Origin: Paracoccaceae bacterium
GTDB taxonomy: Bacteria > Pseudomonadota > Alphaproteobacteria > Rhodobacterales > Rhodobacteraceae
Assembly: GCA_024642725.1 (NCBI GenBank)
Contig: JAHEAO010000013.1
Span: 1 to 58,452 of the forward strand
Direction of reading: 5' to 3'
DNA length: 58,452 bases
Shown here: piece after piece, positions 17,986-26,618 of the stretch
How the letters are laid out: the number at the start of each line of letters is the position of its first letter
Position numbering within the stretch: the first letter of the stretch is position 1
Program-made: the position numbers and the translations under genes
The notes under the pieces: generated by a model
What the model saw: only the letters and a program-made list of their open reading frames with translations
What the model was told of the DNA's origin: nothing
The model's database searches: none

Positions 17986-19167
17986 ATGAAAAAGCTGCTT
18001 CTGGCATCCGCCGCGGCCGCACTTACGGTCGGCGCTGCTGGCGCCGAAGACATCAAGCTGGGGATTATCCTTGGCTATACCGGACCAATTGAATCGCTGA
18101 CCCCTTCGATGGCTGCCGCCGCCGAAGCAGCGATTGCAGAGGTCAATGCCTCGGGTAAACTGCTCGACGGAGCGACCGTCACCGGCATCCGCGCCGATTC
18201 CACCTGCGTTGACGCCGGTGTGGCAACTGCGGCGGCCGAAAAGCTGGTGACCGGCGATCAGGTGAACGCGATCATCGGCGCCGACTGCTCTGGGGTAACC
18301 GGTGCAATCCTGCAGAACGTCGCGATCCCGAACGGCGTCGTGATGATCTCGCCGTCGGCGACCTCGCCCGGCCTGACCACGATGGAATCGGGCGGCCTGT
18401 TCTTCCGCACGTCGCCTTCGGACGCACGTGAGGGCGAAATTGCCGCCGAGATCATGAAAGAGCGCGGCATCAATTCTTTCGCTCTGACCTATACCAACAA
18501 CGACTACGGCAAGGGTCTGGCCGACGCGATCAAGACCTCGGCCGAAGCCGCAGGCATCACCGTGACGATCATGGCAGCGCATGAGGACGGCAAGGCCGAC
18601 TATTCGGCTGAAGTCGGCGCACTGGCTTCGGCTGGCGGCGATATCCTCGTGGTTGCGGGATACCTCGACCAGGGCGGTCTCGGCATCATCAAGGCGGCGC
18701 TTGACACCGGTGCGTTCGACACGTTCGAACTGCCGGGCGGCATGATCGGCGACAGCCTTCCGGTTGCGGTTGGCGATGCGCTGAACGGATCCTTCGGTCA
18801 GGTGCCGGGCACCGATGCGCCGGGCATGGGCATCCTGTCAGGCATGGCTGGTGGCGCGTTTGACGTGAATTCGCCCTACACGCCGGAATCCTACGACGCC
18901 GCTGCGTTGATCATGCTGGCCATGGAAGCTGCGAAGTCTTCGAAATCCGCAGATTTCAAGGACAAGGTTCTGGACGTCGCCAACGCTCCGGGTGAAAAGA
19001 TCATGCCGGGCGAACTTGCCAAGGCTCTCGATATCCTGAAGGCCGGTGGTGACATCGACTATGTCGGCGCCACAGATGTCGAGCTGGTGAACGGACGTGA
19101 ATCGTCTGGCCACTACCGCGAGATCGAGGTTCAGGACCAGAAGAACGTCACGGTCAAGTTCCGCTAA
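17986..19167 (+). CDS. HAAT-type ABC transporter substrate-binding protein
   Basis: Periplasmic binding protein of 393 residues of the branched-chain amino acid (LivJ/K-like) type. The signal peptide is MKKLLLASAAAALTVGAAGA, cleaved before EDIKLG. Type I fold features include LGYTGPIESLTPSM, the IIGADCSGVTGAI ligand-loop region and FALTYTNNDYGKG. It starts at an ATG after AGGGAG. Ligand is not determinable; amino acids, amides or aromatic acids are possible. A hairpin follows, separating it from the four transporter genes. Confidence 0.9.
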   Translation: MKKLLLASAAAALTVGAAGAEDIKLGIILGYTGPIESLTPSMAAAAEAAIAEVNASGKLLDGATVTGIRADSTCVDAGVATAAAEKLVTGDQVNAIIGADCSGVTGAILQNVAIPNGVVMISPSATSPGLTTMESGGLFFRTSPSDAREGEIAAEIMKERGINSFALTYTNNDYGKGLADAIKTSAEAAGITVTIMAAHEDGKADYSAEVGALASAGGDILVVAGYLDQGGLGIIKAALDTGAFDTFELPGGMIGDSLPVAVGDALNGSFGQVPGTDAPGMGILSGMAGGAFDVNSPYTPESYDAAALIMLAMEAAKSSKSADFKDKVLDVANAPGEKIMPGELAKALDILKAGGDIDYVGATDVELVNGRESSGHYREIEVQDQKNVTVKFR

Positions 19168-19190
19168 GGACGACCGAACGAAAGACAAAG

Positions 19191-19221
19191 AGCAGCCCGG
19201 TCCACCGCCCGGGCTGCTTTA
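19191..19221 (+). terminator. Partial terminator / attenuator after binding-protein gene
   Basis: AGCAGCCCGG (19191-19200) and CCGGGCTGCT (19209-19218) form a perfect 10-base-pair stem with an 8-base loop, followed by TTATCAT. The T-tract is short, so some read-through into the ATPase gene is expected, giving more binding protein than transporter. Confidence 0.7.
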
Positions 19222-19272
19222 TCATAAGAAGAACCGCCGCAAAGGCGGACAAGCTGGGGAGATGATCCGGGG

Positions 19273-20061
19273 ATGATTGTCGTAGAGGACCTGCACAAGC
19301 ATTTCGGTGGCTTTCATGCCGTCGATGGTGCCTCGCTGAAGATCAAGAAGGGCTCGATCACCGGGCTCATAGGGCCCAACGGCGCTGGCAAGACGACGCT
19401 TTTCAACGTGGTCGCGGGCGTCCACCAGCCGACGTCCGGCCGGGTCACCATGCAGGGCGAGGATATTACCGGCCTGCCGCCGCATGAACTGTTTCACAAG
19501 GGCCTGCTGCGCACGTTCCAGATCGCGCATGAATTCAGTACGCGCACGGTGCGCGAGAACCTCATGGTCGTGCCCGCCGGTCAATCCGGAGAACGGCTGA
19601 TCAACACATGGTTTGCACGGGGACGAATTGCCGAGGAAGAACGGGCATTGGCCAAGAAAGCCGACGAAGTCCTTGAATTCCTGACCATCGATCATCTGGC
19701 AGATGAACGGGCGGGGAACCTTTCGGGCGGCCAGAAGAAGCTGCTGGAACTCGGTCGCACGATGATGGTCGACGCCAAGATCGTCTTTCTCGACGAGGTC
19801 GGCGCGGGCGTGAACCGCACGCTGCTCAACACGATCGGCGACGCGATCATCCGGCTGAACAAGGAGCGCGGCTATACGTTCTGCATGATCGAACATGACA
19901 TGGATTTCATCGGTCGCCTGTGCGACCCGGTGATCGTGATGGCCGAAGGCAAGGTTCTGGCAGAGGGCGCCGCTGCCGACATCATGAAGAACGAGGCTGT
20001 CATCGAGGCCTATCTGGGCACCGGTCTTAAGAACAAGGCGAAAGCGGAGGCCGGCGCATGA
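19273..20061 (+). CDS. HAAT-type ABC transporter ATPase (LivG-like)
   Basis: A 262-residue ATPase subunit. Walker A GPNGAGKTT lies near residues 36-44, the signature is LSGGQKK, Walker B is IVFLDEVGAG, and the switch His is in MIEHDMDF. After the catalytic Glu the usual Pro is Val (DEVGAG rather than DEPxAG), a mild deviation. It overlaps the LivF-like gene by 4 bases. It acts on the cytoplasmic face with the LivH/LivM-like permeases. Confidence 0.93.
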   Translation: MIVVEDLHKHFGGFHAVDGASLKIKKGSITGLIGPNGAGKTTLFNVVAGVHQPTSGRVTMQGEDITGLPPHELFHKGLLRTFQIAHEFSTRTVRENLMVVPAGQSGERLINTWFARGRIAEEERALAKKADEVLEFLTIDHLADERAGNLSGGQKKLLELGRTMMVDAKIVFLDEVGAGVNRTLLNTIGDAIIRLNKERGYTFCMIEHDMDFIGRLCDPVIVMAEGKVLAEGAAADIMKNEAVIEAYLGTGLKNKAKAEAGA

Positions 20062-20888
20062 CCAAGAACGCCTGGCAGGATGATCGCGGCAACAAGGACC
20101 GCTCGATCACCAACCCCAAACCGCCGAGCGACGCGGAACCCGTCAGGAAAGGCGGCAAGGCAGTGAAGGCCGAAGGCGACAGCCCGTTCCTGATCGGAGA
20201 CAGGATGACCGGCGGTTACGGCACCGGCGCGAACATCCTGAACGATTGCACCGTCGCCGTTGAAAAAGGCGAAATCGCCGTGATCGTCGGCCCCAACGGA
20301 GCCGGCAAATCGACGGCGATGAAAGCCGTATTCGGCATGCTGAACCTGAAATCGGGTTCGGTGAGGCTGGACGGCGAAGACATCACTGCGCTCACGCCGC
20401 AGGACCGTGTGGCAAAGGGTATGGCTTTCGTGCCGCAGACCTCCAACGTATTCGTCTCGCTCACGGTCGAAGAAAACCTCGAGATGGGCGCCTTCCTACG
20501 CAAGGACGACATCCGCCCGACGATCGCGCAGGTCTACGAACTTTTCCCGATCCTCAAGGACAAGCGCCGGCAGGCGGCGGGCGAACTTTCCGGTGGCCAG
20601 CGCCAGCAGGTCGCCGTGGGCCGGGCGCTGATGACCCAGCCCAAGGTCCTGATGCTGGATGAACCCACGGCCGGTGTCTCACCCATCGTGATGGACGAGC
20701 TGTTCGACCGGATCATCGAAGTCGCCCGTGCCGGCATCACCATCCTGATGGTCGAACAAAATGCCCGGCAGGCGCTGGAGATTGCCGATAAAGGCTATGT
20801 GCTGGTGCAGGGCGCGAATGCCTATACCGACACCGGCAAGGCTCTGCTGGCGGACCCCGAGGTTCGCAGAACATTCCTGGGGGGCTGA
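20058..20888 (+). CDS. HAAT-type ABC transporter ATPase (LivF-like) with N-terminal extension
   Basis: A 276-residue ATPase. Walker A is GPNGAGKST, the signature LSGGQRQQ and Walker B VLMLDEPTAGVSP. Compared with ordinary LivF proteins of about 235 residues it has roughly 40 extra N-terminal residues, polar and charged (MTKNAWQDDRGNKDRS onward), likely disordered. The start overlaps the LivG-like stop as ATGA, so the extension appears genuine, although an internal ATG at about 20205 (MTGGYG) would give the standard length. Confidence 0.92.
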   Translation: MTKNAWQDDRGNKDRSITNPKPPSDAEPVRKGGKAVKAEGDSPFLIGDRMTGGYGTGANILNDCTVAVEKGEIAVIVGPNGAGKSTAMKAVFGMLNLKSGSVRLDGEDITALTPQDRVAKGMAFVPQTSNVFVSLTVEENLEMGAFLRKDDIRPTIAQVYELFPILKDKRRQAAGELSGGQRQQVAVGRALMTQPKVLMLDEPTAGVSPIVMDELFDRIIEVARAGITILMVEQNARQALEIADKGYVLVQGANAYTDTGKALLADPEVRRTFLGG

Positions 20889-20891
20889 GAC

Positions 20892-21902
20892 ATGGACCCG
20901 ATCAACGCCATCGTGGCGCTTCTCAACTTCGTCGTCATTCCCGCCACCGCCTACGGCGCGCAGCTTGCAATCGGTGCGCTAGGGGTCACCATGATTTACG
21001 GCATCCTGCGGTTCTCGAATTTTGCGCATGGCGATACGATGGCTTTCGGCGCGATGTGCACGATCCTTGTGACATGGCTGTTTCAAAGCTGGGGCCTGCA
21101 CCTGTGGGTGCTGCCGACGGCCTTGCTCGCTCTGCCCTTCGGGATTGCTGCAACCGCTGCCCTGCTGATCTTTACGGATCGGGCTGTCTATCGCTTCTAC
21201 CGACGGCAAAAGGCGGCGCCCGTGATCCTTGTCATCGTGTCGATGGGCGTGATGTTCGTCATGAACGGGCTGGTGCGCTTCATCATCGGAGTCGAAGACC
21301 AGAACTTCCTCGACGGCGAGCGGTTCATCATCTCGGCCCGAACCTTCAAGGAGATGACCGGGCTGGACGAAGGGCTGGCTTTCAAGACCTCCCAAGGACT
21401 GACCATCGTGACGGCAGTTGTCGTCGTTGCCGCCCTGTTCTGGTTCCTGAACCGCACCCGGACCGGGAAATCGATGCGGGCGTTTTCAGACAATGAAGAT
21501 CTGGCGCTGCTCTCTGGCATCAACCCCGAGAAGGTCGTCACGTATACCTGGATCATCGTTGCTGGTCTGGCGACAATCGCCGGTGTTCTCTATGGATTGG
21601 ACAAGAGCTTCAAGCCGTTCACCTATTTCCAACTGCTGCTACCGATCTTTGCGGCCGCCATCGTCGGCGGGCTCGGCAGCCCGATCGGCGCGATCGCCGG
21701 CGGCTTCGTCATCGCCTTTTCCGAGATCACGGTGACTTACGCCTTCAAGAAGGTTCTGGGCTATTTCGCGCCCGGCGGATGGGAACCCGACTCGCTGATG
21801 CAGCTTCTGTCGACGGACTACAAATTCGCGGTTTCCTTCGCGATCCTGATCATCGTGCTGCTGTTCAAGCCAACAGGTCTTTTCAAGGGGAAATCGGTAT
21901 GA
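20892..21902 (+). CDS. HAAT-type ABC transporter permease (LivH-like)
   Basis: Inner-membrane permease of 336 residues with about eight hydrophobic segments. It carries LivH features such as GALGVTMIYGILRFSNFAHG near residues 29-48 and GGLGSPIGAIAGG near the C-terminal third. It begins 3 bases after the LivF-like stop and overlaps the LivM-like gene by 4 bases. Transport partner of the two ATPases and the binding protein. Confidence 0.93.
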   Translation: MDPINAIVALLNFVVIPATAYGAQLAIGALGVTMIYGILRFSNFAHGDTMAFGAMCTILVTWLFQSWGLHLWVLPTALLALPFGIAATAALLIFTDRAVYRFYRRQKAAPVILVIVSMGVMFVMNGLVRFIIGVEDQNFLDGERFIISARTFKEMTGLDEGLAFKTSQGLTIVTAVVVVAALFWFLNRTRTGKSMRAFSDNEDLALLSGINPEKVVTYTWIIVAGLATIAGVLYGLDKSFKPFTYFQLLLPIFAAAIVGGLGSPIGAIAGGFVIAFSEITVTYAFKKVLGYFAPGGWEPDSLMQLLSTDYKFAVSFAILIIVLLFKPTGLFKGKSV

Positions 21903-23206
21903 CCCATCAGATCCGCGCCATAGGAATGTTCGCGGCGGTCTTCGCCCTGATCGCACTGACCGGTTTTACCAGCAGCTGGAACGTGGCCCTCGGGATCATC
22001 AACATGGGCCTGATCAGCGCGATCATGGCGCTGGGGGTGAACATGCAATGGGGCTATGCGGGGCTTTTCAACGTCGGGGTCATGGGCTTCGTGGCGCTTG
22101 GCGGTCTGGGCGCGGTGATCGTGTCGATGCCCCCGGTCGGAGAGGCATGGGCCACCGGAGGTCTGCGCGTCCTGCTGGCGCTGGCTGTCGCTCTGGGGAC
22201 GATTGTCGCGGCGATCAAGCTTTGGGGGCGTATGGCGCCCGGCCGCGCACGAGGGCTGGCGATGCTGGCCCTGCTCGTGGTGGGCTTCTTCCTTTTCCGG
22301 TTCCTCTTCGACCCGGCTGTCGAGGCAATCGAGGCGGTCAACCCTGCGGCAACCGGCTATCTCGGCGGCCTTGGACTGCCCGTCCTTCTGGCATGGCCCA
22401 TCGGTGGCGCGCTGGCGGCAGGCGCTGCGTGGATCGTTGGCAAGACGGCCCTTGGGCTGCGCTCTGACTATCTGGCGATTGCCACGCTGGGTATCGCCGA
22501 GATCATCATCGCCGTGCTGAAGAACGAAGACTGGATGACCCGCGGGGTGAAGAACGTGATCGGCATCCCGCGCAGCCCCGTTCCTTACGAAATTGACCTG
22601 CAGAACTCGCCGGGATTCGTCGAGAAGATGACAGCCTGGGGCTTCGATCCGGTCACTGCTTCGTCGATCGTCGTGAAGCTCTGTTATGCCTCGCTTTTCA
22701 CAGCGGTGCTGCTTCTTCTGCTCTGGGCCAGCCAGATGGCGCTGAATTCTCCTTGGGGCCGGATGATGCGGGCGATCCGCGACAACGAGGTGGCGGCAGA
22801 AGCAATGGGCAAGGACGTCACCGGGCGTCACCTGCAGATCTTCATCCTTGGCTCGGCAATCTGCGGTTTGGCAGGCGCGATGATGACGACGCTGGACGGG
22901 CAACTTACGCCCGGCACCTACCAACCTTTGCGGTTCACCTTCCTGATCTGGGTAATGGTAATTGTCGGCGGGTCCGGGAACAACTGGGGCTCGGTGCTTG
23001 GCGGTTTCCTGATCTGGTTTCTCTGGGTCGAGGTCGAGCCGATCGGCTTGTGGCTGATGGATGTGATAACATCGGGAATGGCCGATGGCTCCGCACTCAA
23101 GACCCACCTTCTGGAAAGCGCCGCGCATATGCGTCTTCTGACGATGGGGCTGATCCTTCTGCTGGTTCTTCGGTTCAGCCCGCGCGGGCTGATCCCCGAA
23201 AGATAA
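21899..23206 (+). CDS. HAAT-type ABC transporter permease (LivM-like)
   Basis: Inner-membrane permease of 435 residues with LivM features NMGLISAIMALGVNMQWGYAG, GLRSDYLAIATLGIAEI and ATAAGxA-type loop equivalents near NEVAAEAMGKDV. The frame begins earlier, but the ATG at 21899 overlaps the LivH-like stop as ATGA and begins at MTHQIRAIG. An insertion of about 60 residues between the early helices makes it longer than E. coli LivM. Last gene of the transporter set. Confidence 0.93.
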   Translation: MTHQIRAIGMFAAVFALIALTGFTSSWNVALGIINMGLISAIMALGVNMQWGYAGLFNVGVMGFVALGGLGAVIVSMPPVGEAWATGGLRVLLALAVALGTIVAAIKLWGRMAPGRARGLAMLALLVVGFFLFRFLFDPAVEAIEAVNPAATGYLGGLGLPVLLAWPIGGALAAGAAWIVGKTALGLRSDYLAIATLGIAEIIIAVLKNEDWMTRGVKNVIGIPRSPVPYEIDLQNSPGFVEKMTAWGFDPVTASSIVVKLCYASLFTAVLLLLLWASQMALNSPWGRMMRAIRDNEVAAEAMGKDVTGRHLQIFILGSAICGLAGAMMTTLDGQLTPGTYQPLRFTFLIWVMVIVGGSGNNWGSVLGGFLIWFLWVEVEPIGLWLMDVITSGMADGSALKTHLLESAAHMRLLTMGLILLLVLRFSPRGLIPER

Positions 23207-23255
23207 CCTCGTCGCAGGGCGCCGCCCTGCGGCATTGCACCGGGGGCAAGCACTT

Positions 23256-23891
23256 ATGAGCGACACCGGGGCCGGTCTGTCGATCCTGATCCTTGCTGCG
23301 GGGCGCGGAACCCGGATGCGCGGGGCCGACAAGTTGCTGGAAGATGTGGCAGGTGTGCCGCTGCTTCGCCATCTCGCGCAGACGGCCCTGACGCTTGGTC
23401 GCCCGGTGATCGTCACCCTGCCCCGCGACGCGGCGCAGGCTCGAAGGGCAGCACTGAACGGCCTGGCGGTGCATATCGCCGAGGTTTCCGATCCCGACGC
23501 CGGAATGGCCGCGAGCCTCGTGGCCGGTATCGCGTCGCTGCCGCGCGGTTGCACCGGCGCGATGCTCTTGCTGGGCGACATGCCAGAGATTACCGGGGAA
23601 GATATGAAGCGACTGGCCAAGGCATTCGATGATGCCAGCGGAGATATCGTCCTGCGCGGGGGCACCGCCGATGGCACCGCGGGCCACCCAGTCGTCTTCC
23701 CCGCCGCGCTCTTTGCGGCCTTGGCCGGTCTCAAGGGCGACCGTGGCGCCGGCCGCCTTCTCGCGGATCGGGAAGTCACTCTGGTTCCGCTTCCCGGCGA
23801 CCACGCCATCCGGGATCTCGACACCCCGGAGGATTGGAAGAAATGGCGTGAAGAAAAAGGCGGACAGGTTACCCCATCCGCCGAAAACTGA
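23256..23891 (+). CDS. MocA/MobA-like molybdopterin nucleotidyltransferase
   Basis: A 211-residue NTP transferase of the molybdenum-cofactor cytidylyl/guanylyltransferase group. The nucleotide loop is LAAGRGTRMRGADKLL near residues 12-27. Other family marks are DAGMAASLVAG, LLGDMPEITGED, GTAGHPVVFP and GDRGAGRLL. ATG at 23256 follows GGGGGCAAG. It lies 50 bases after the livM-like gene and converges on modC, which supports a role in molybdenum cofactor maturation, probably the CTP-specific MocA type. Nucleotide specificity is inferred. Confidence 0.85.
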   Translation: MSDTGAGLSILILAAGRGTRMRGADKLLEDVAGVPLLRHLAQTALTLGRPVIVTLPRDAAQARRAALNGLAVHIAEVSDPDAGMAASLVAGIASLPRGCTGAMLLLGDMPEITGEDMKRLAKAFDDASGDIVLRGGTADGTAGHPVVFPAALFAALAGLKGDRGAGRLLADREVTLVPLPGDHAIRDLDTPEDWKKWREEKGGQVTPSAEN

Positions 23892-23919
23892 TCAAATCAC
23901 CATTTGAAACATCGGCTGT

Positions 23920-24924
23920 CTAACCACGATTCGTGACAGGGGAATGACGTGACCGCCCCCGATGTCGGGCGCGCAGTCTGGGGCAGATCAGCCAAAGCTT
24001 CTCACCCGCCTCAAATCCCCCCGCTGGTTCCATGTCCATGCTCTGCCCGGCAATACCGACCTTCTGGTTCCGACCAGCCTCGTCCGCGCCTAGGCAGGTG
24101 ACCGGTAAGACTGCGGCGGCAGTGTTTCGTCCGGGATGCTCCGACGACAAGATGCAGCCATGGCCCGGACGAATTTCCCATGTTTCACCTGGCGCGGCAT
24201 CGCCTTGCAGTGTGAAGCGATGGCCGTCTATCTCAAAGCTCATCTGCCCCGCTGCCGCAGCCACGACCGGCAACAAGAAACGCGGCGGACCATCCTGAAG
24301 CGACCCCAGTTGGCCCGAAGCCATCCGGTAAACCCGATCCGCAAGCAGCGCCATTTCGAACTGGCTGTGAGAAACATACAGCACCGAAAGGTCGAAGTTA
24401 TCGACCGCACGGGTGATGTAGGGCAGAACTTCAGCGCGCCGGGCCGGGTCCAGCCCGACCATCGGTTCGTCAAGAAAGAGGATCCGGGGCTGGCTCGCCA
24501 TAGCCCGCGCCAGAGCGACGCGCCGGGCCTCGCCGCCAGACAGTGCCGACGTGCGCCGGGGCAGAAGCGGTGCAAGATCGAAGGCGTCGATCACCTCCTG
24601 CACGACAGCCTCTGACGTGCCGCGCCGCGCCGCGCCATAGCGCAGGTTCCCCTCGACATTCAGGTGCCGGAACAACCGCGCGTCCTGGAAGACGAAGCCG
24701 ACAAGCCGGTCCTTCGGCGGCCTTCCCGTCCAGTCCTCGGCACCGAACCGCACCGGTCCCCGGACCCCCGGCTCCAACCCCGCCAGCGCGCGCAGAAGCG
24801 TTGTCTTACCCGATCCGCTGGCTCCGGAGATCACTGTTATCCCGCGAAGCGGCACCTCGGCCGCCGCCCGCAACTCAAATCCAGGATGATCCAGTTCGAG
24901 GTCAAAGGACAATACGTCAGCCAC
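23920..24924 (-). CDS. modC: Molybdate ABC transporter ATPase ModC
   Basis: A 334-residue ATPase. Walker A GASGSGKTT, signature LSGGEARR and Walker B ILFLDEPMVGLDP are present. The C-terminal part (from about residue 230, FEIDGHRFTLQGDAAPG) resembles a TOBE oxyanion-binding domain. No ATG is available: GTG at 24924 is chosen, with TTG 24927 also possible. Either overlaps the modB stop by several bases. It powers molybdate (or tungstate) uptake through ModB. Confidence 0.92.
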   Translation of the reverse strand: MADVLSFDLELDHPGFELRAAAEVPLRGITVISGASGSGKTTLLRALAGLEPGVRGPVRFGAEDWTGRPPKDRLVGFVFQDARLFRHLNVEGNLRYGAARRGTSEAVVQEVIDAFDLAPLLPRRTSALSGGEARRVALARAMASQPRILFLDEPMVGLDPARRAEVLPYITRAVDNFDLSVLYVSHSQFEMALLADRVYRMASGQLGSLQDGPPRFLLPVVAAAAGQMSFEIDGHRFTLQGDAAPGETWEIRPGHGCILSSEHPGRNTAAAVLPVTCLGADEAGRNQKVGIAGQSMDMEPAGGFEAGEKLWLICPRLRARHRGRSRHSPVTNRG

Positions 24925-25591
24925 CAAAATGCACCCCGCGCCGGTTCAGGATGTAGACAAGGGTCAGCACCAGGAAAGAGAACACAAGAAGCCCGCCCGA
25001 AAGCAGATGCGCCGCCTGATAGTCGAGTGTCTCGACCGCAGAGTAGATCTCGATCGAGATCACGCGTGTCTTCCCCGGTATGCTGCCGCCGACCATCAGC
25101 ACGACGCCGAATTCCCCCAAGGTATGCGCGAATGTCAGCACCGCCGCAGTCAGCACACCGCGCCGCGCCAGCGGCAGGGCGACACTGCGAAAGGCGTCAA
25201 ACCGCCCGGCGCCGAGTGTCGCGGCGGCCTCCAGCGTGCCATGGCCGATGGTGTGGAAGGCGGCTTGCAGCGGTTGCACCGCGAATGGCAGGGAATAAAG
25301 GACGGAAGCGACCAGCAGCCCCGCAAAGGAAAATGCCAGTGTGTCTCCGGTCAGCCGCAGAAATCCGGCCCCCAGCGGCGTATCCGGGCTGAACAGCAGC
25401 AGCAGGTAGAAGCCCAGGACCGTCGGCGGCAGGACCAGCGGAAGCGCTGTCAGCGCCTCGATGAACGGGCGGATCGGATTGCGGGTTCGCGCAAGCCACC
25501 AGGCCAGGGGCATCGCCAACACCAGAAGGATCAGCGTTGTCAGCCCGGCCAGTCGCAAGGACAGCCAGACCGGCCCCCATAGATCGCTCAT
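24917..25591 (-). CDS. modB: Molybdate ABC transporter permease ModB
   Basis: A 224-residue inner-membrane permease with five or six hydrophobic segments. It has the ModB EAA loop EAAATLGAGRFDAFRSVALP and the typical ending with VLTLVYILNRR. It overlaps modA by 4 bases and modC by about 8, giving tight coupling of modA-modB-modC. Confidence 0.95.
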   Translation of the reverse strand: MSDLWGPVWLSLRLAGLTTLILLVLAMPLAWWLARTRNPIRPFIEALTALPLVLPPTVLGFYLLLLFSPDTPLGAGFLRLTGDTLAFSFAGLLVASVLYSLPFAVQPLQAAFHTIGHGTLEAAATLGAGRFDAFRSVALPLARRGVLTAAVLTFAHTLGEFGVVLMVGGSIPGKTRVISIEIYSAVETLDYQAAHLLSGGLLVFSFLVLTLVYILNRRGVHFGG

Positions 25592-26328
25592 TCCGGAAGA
25601 CCGTAGCCCGCCGCCTCGATCAGCCGATACGCGGCGGGGCTTTCCAGATAGTCGTAAAACCCCCGCGCCGCCGCATTGCTGGTCGATCGCGACAGCAGCA
25701 CCACCTGTTGTTCGATCGGCGCATAGAGTTCAGGCGGGATCAGGAATTCCTGCGCCCGAAAATTCACCAGAGGCAGCTGCGACATTGCCACCAGCCCTGC
25801 ATCGGCATTGCGTGAGGCGACAAAGCTCATCGTCTGGCCGATGTCGCTTCCGTAGACGAGGTTCGACTTCCAGTCCGCCTCTCCCCTAAGCGCTCCGAGA
25901 ACCTGCCGTGCGGCTTCGCCGTAGGGGGCCATGTTGGGATCGGCGATCGCGATCCGCAGGTCGTCGCTTTTCAGCGTTTCAAGCGATGCCTCGCGGCGCC
26001 CCCGGACAAGAAGAACAAGCCGGCCGGTTGCATAGGTCTTGCGACGGGCCGCCAGACCGGAGTCTTCGAGCGCCTTGGGGCGGGCCGTGTCGGCGGCAAG
26101 GACAAGGTCGAAGGGCGCGCCCTGAACGACCTGGGCATAGAGCTTTCCCGTCGATCCGGAGACCAGGACTATCGTGTGCCCGCTATCACGCTCATAGGCT
26201 TCACTGAGCAATTCGGCGGTGGTCAGAAAGTTGGCAGCGACGGCGACGGTCGCGGTTTCAGCGCGCAGCCCGCCAAGAGATGCCAGCATCAGAACGAGTC
26301 CGCTGAAAATTGTGCGAAGTAAAGGCAT
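25588..26328 (-). CDS. modA: Periplasmic molybdate-binding protein ModA
   Basis: A 246-residue binding protein. Its signal peptide is about MPLLRTIFSGLVLMLASLGGLRA, and the oxyanion-binding segments are VAVAANFLTTAE and VLVSGSTGKLYAQ. ATG at 26328 follows GGAGGGTCA; the longer open frame upstream runs across the tRNA gene and is not coding. It lies 69 bases downstream of tRNA-Leu on the same strand. No ModE-type operator or molybdenum-cofactor riboswitch was recognised in that gap. Confidence 0.94.
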   Translation of the reverse strand: MPLLRTIFSGLVLMLASLGGLRAETATVAVAANFLTTAELLSEAYERDSGHTIVLVSGSTGKLYAQVVQGAPFDLVLAADTARPKALEDSGLAARRKTYATGRLVLLVRGRREASLETLKSDDLRIAIADPNMAPYGEAARQVLGALRGEADWKSNLVYGSDIGQTMSFVASRNADAGLVAMSQLPLVNFRAQEFLIPPELYAPIEQQVVLLSRSTSNAAARGFYDYLESPAAYRLIEAAGYGLPE

Positions 26329-26397
26329 TGACCCTCCGGTAATACGGGCAACACTAAACGTCGCGCGGGCGCGGATGACAAGTGTCGAACAGCTGCC

Positions 26398-26481
26398 TGG
26401 TACCCGAGGTCGGACTCGAACCGACACGCCTTGCAGCGGGGGATTTTGAATCCCCTGCGTCTACCATTCCGCCACTCGGGC
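26398..26481 (-). tRNA. tRNA-Leu (anticodon CAA)
   Basis: An 84-base tRNA on the minus strand including an encoded CCA end (26398-26400). The acceptor stem GCCCGAG pairs with CTCGGGT. The anticodon stem-loop is GGGGA-TTCAAAA-TCCCC, giving anticodon CAA for UUG leucine codons. A long variable arm as in class II tRNAs and the T-loop GGTTCGAGTCC are visible. It lies directly upstream of modA without an obvious terminator between them. Confidence 0.97.
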
Positions 26482-26525
26482 AGCCGCCGCATGGTTTAGC
26501 CGTGGCCGGGCCCGACGTCCACCAG

Positions 26526-26547
26526 AAAAAAGGCGCGTGCTGACGCG
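26526..26547 (-). terminator. Probable terminator of zinc metallopeptidase gene
   Basis: On the minus strand, CGCGT-CAGC-ACGCG followed by CC and six T residues lies 72 bases past the stop of the metallopeptidase gene and just upstream of the tRNA promoter region. The stem is short (5 base pairs) but fully G/C-rich. Confidence 0.5.
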
Positions 26548-26618
26548 TCGTGGTCTCCAATATCTATCGCCGGTGGCGCGCGCAAACGAGACCCGCCACC
26601 TGCCGAGCGTCCCGCGAC

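Noticed and set aside
26329-26427. N-terminal extension of ModA
   Set aside because: It runs into the tRNA-Leu gene; the signal peptide and ribosome site support the start at 26328.
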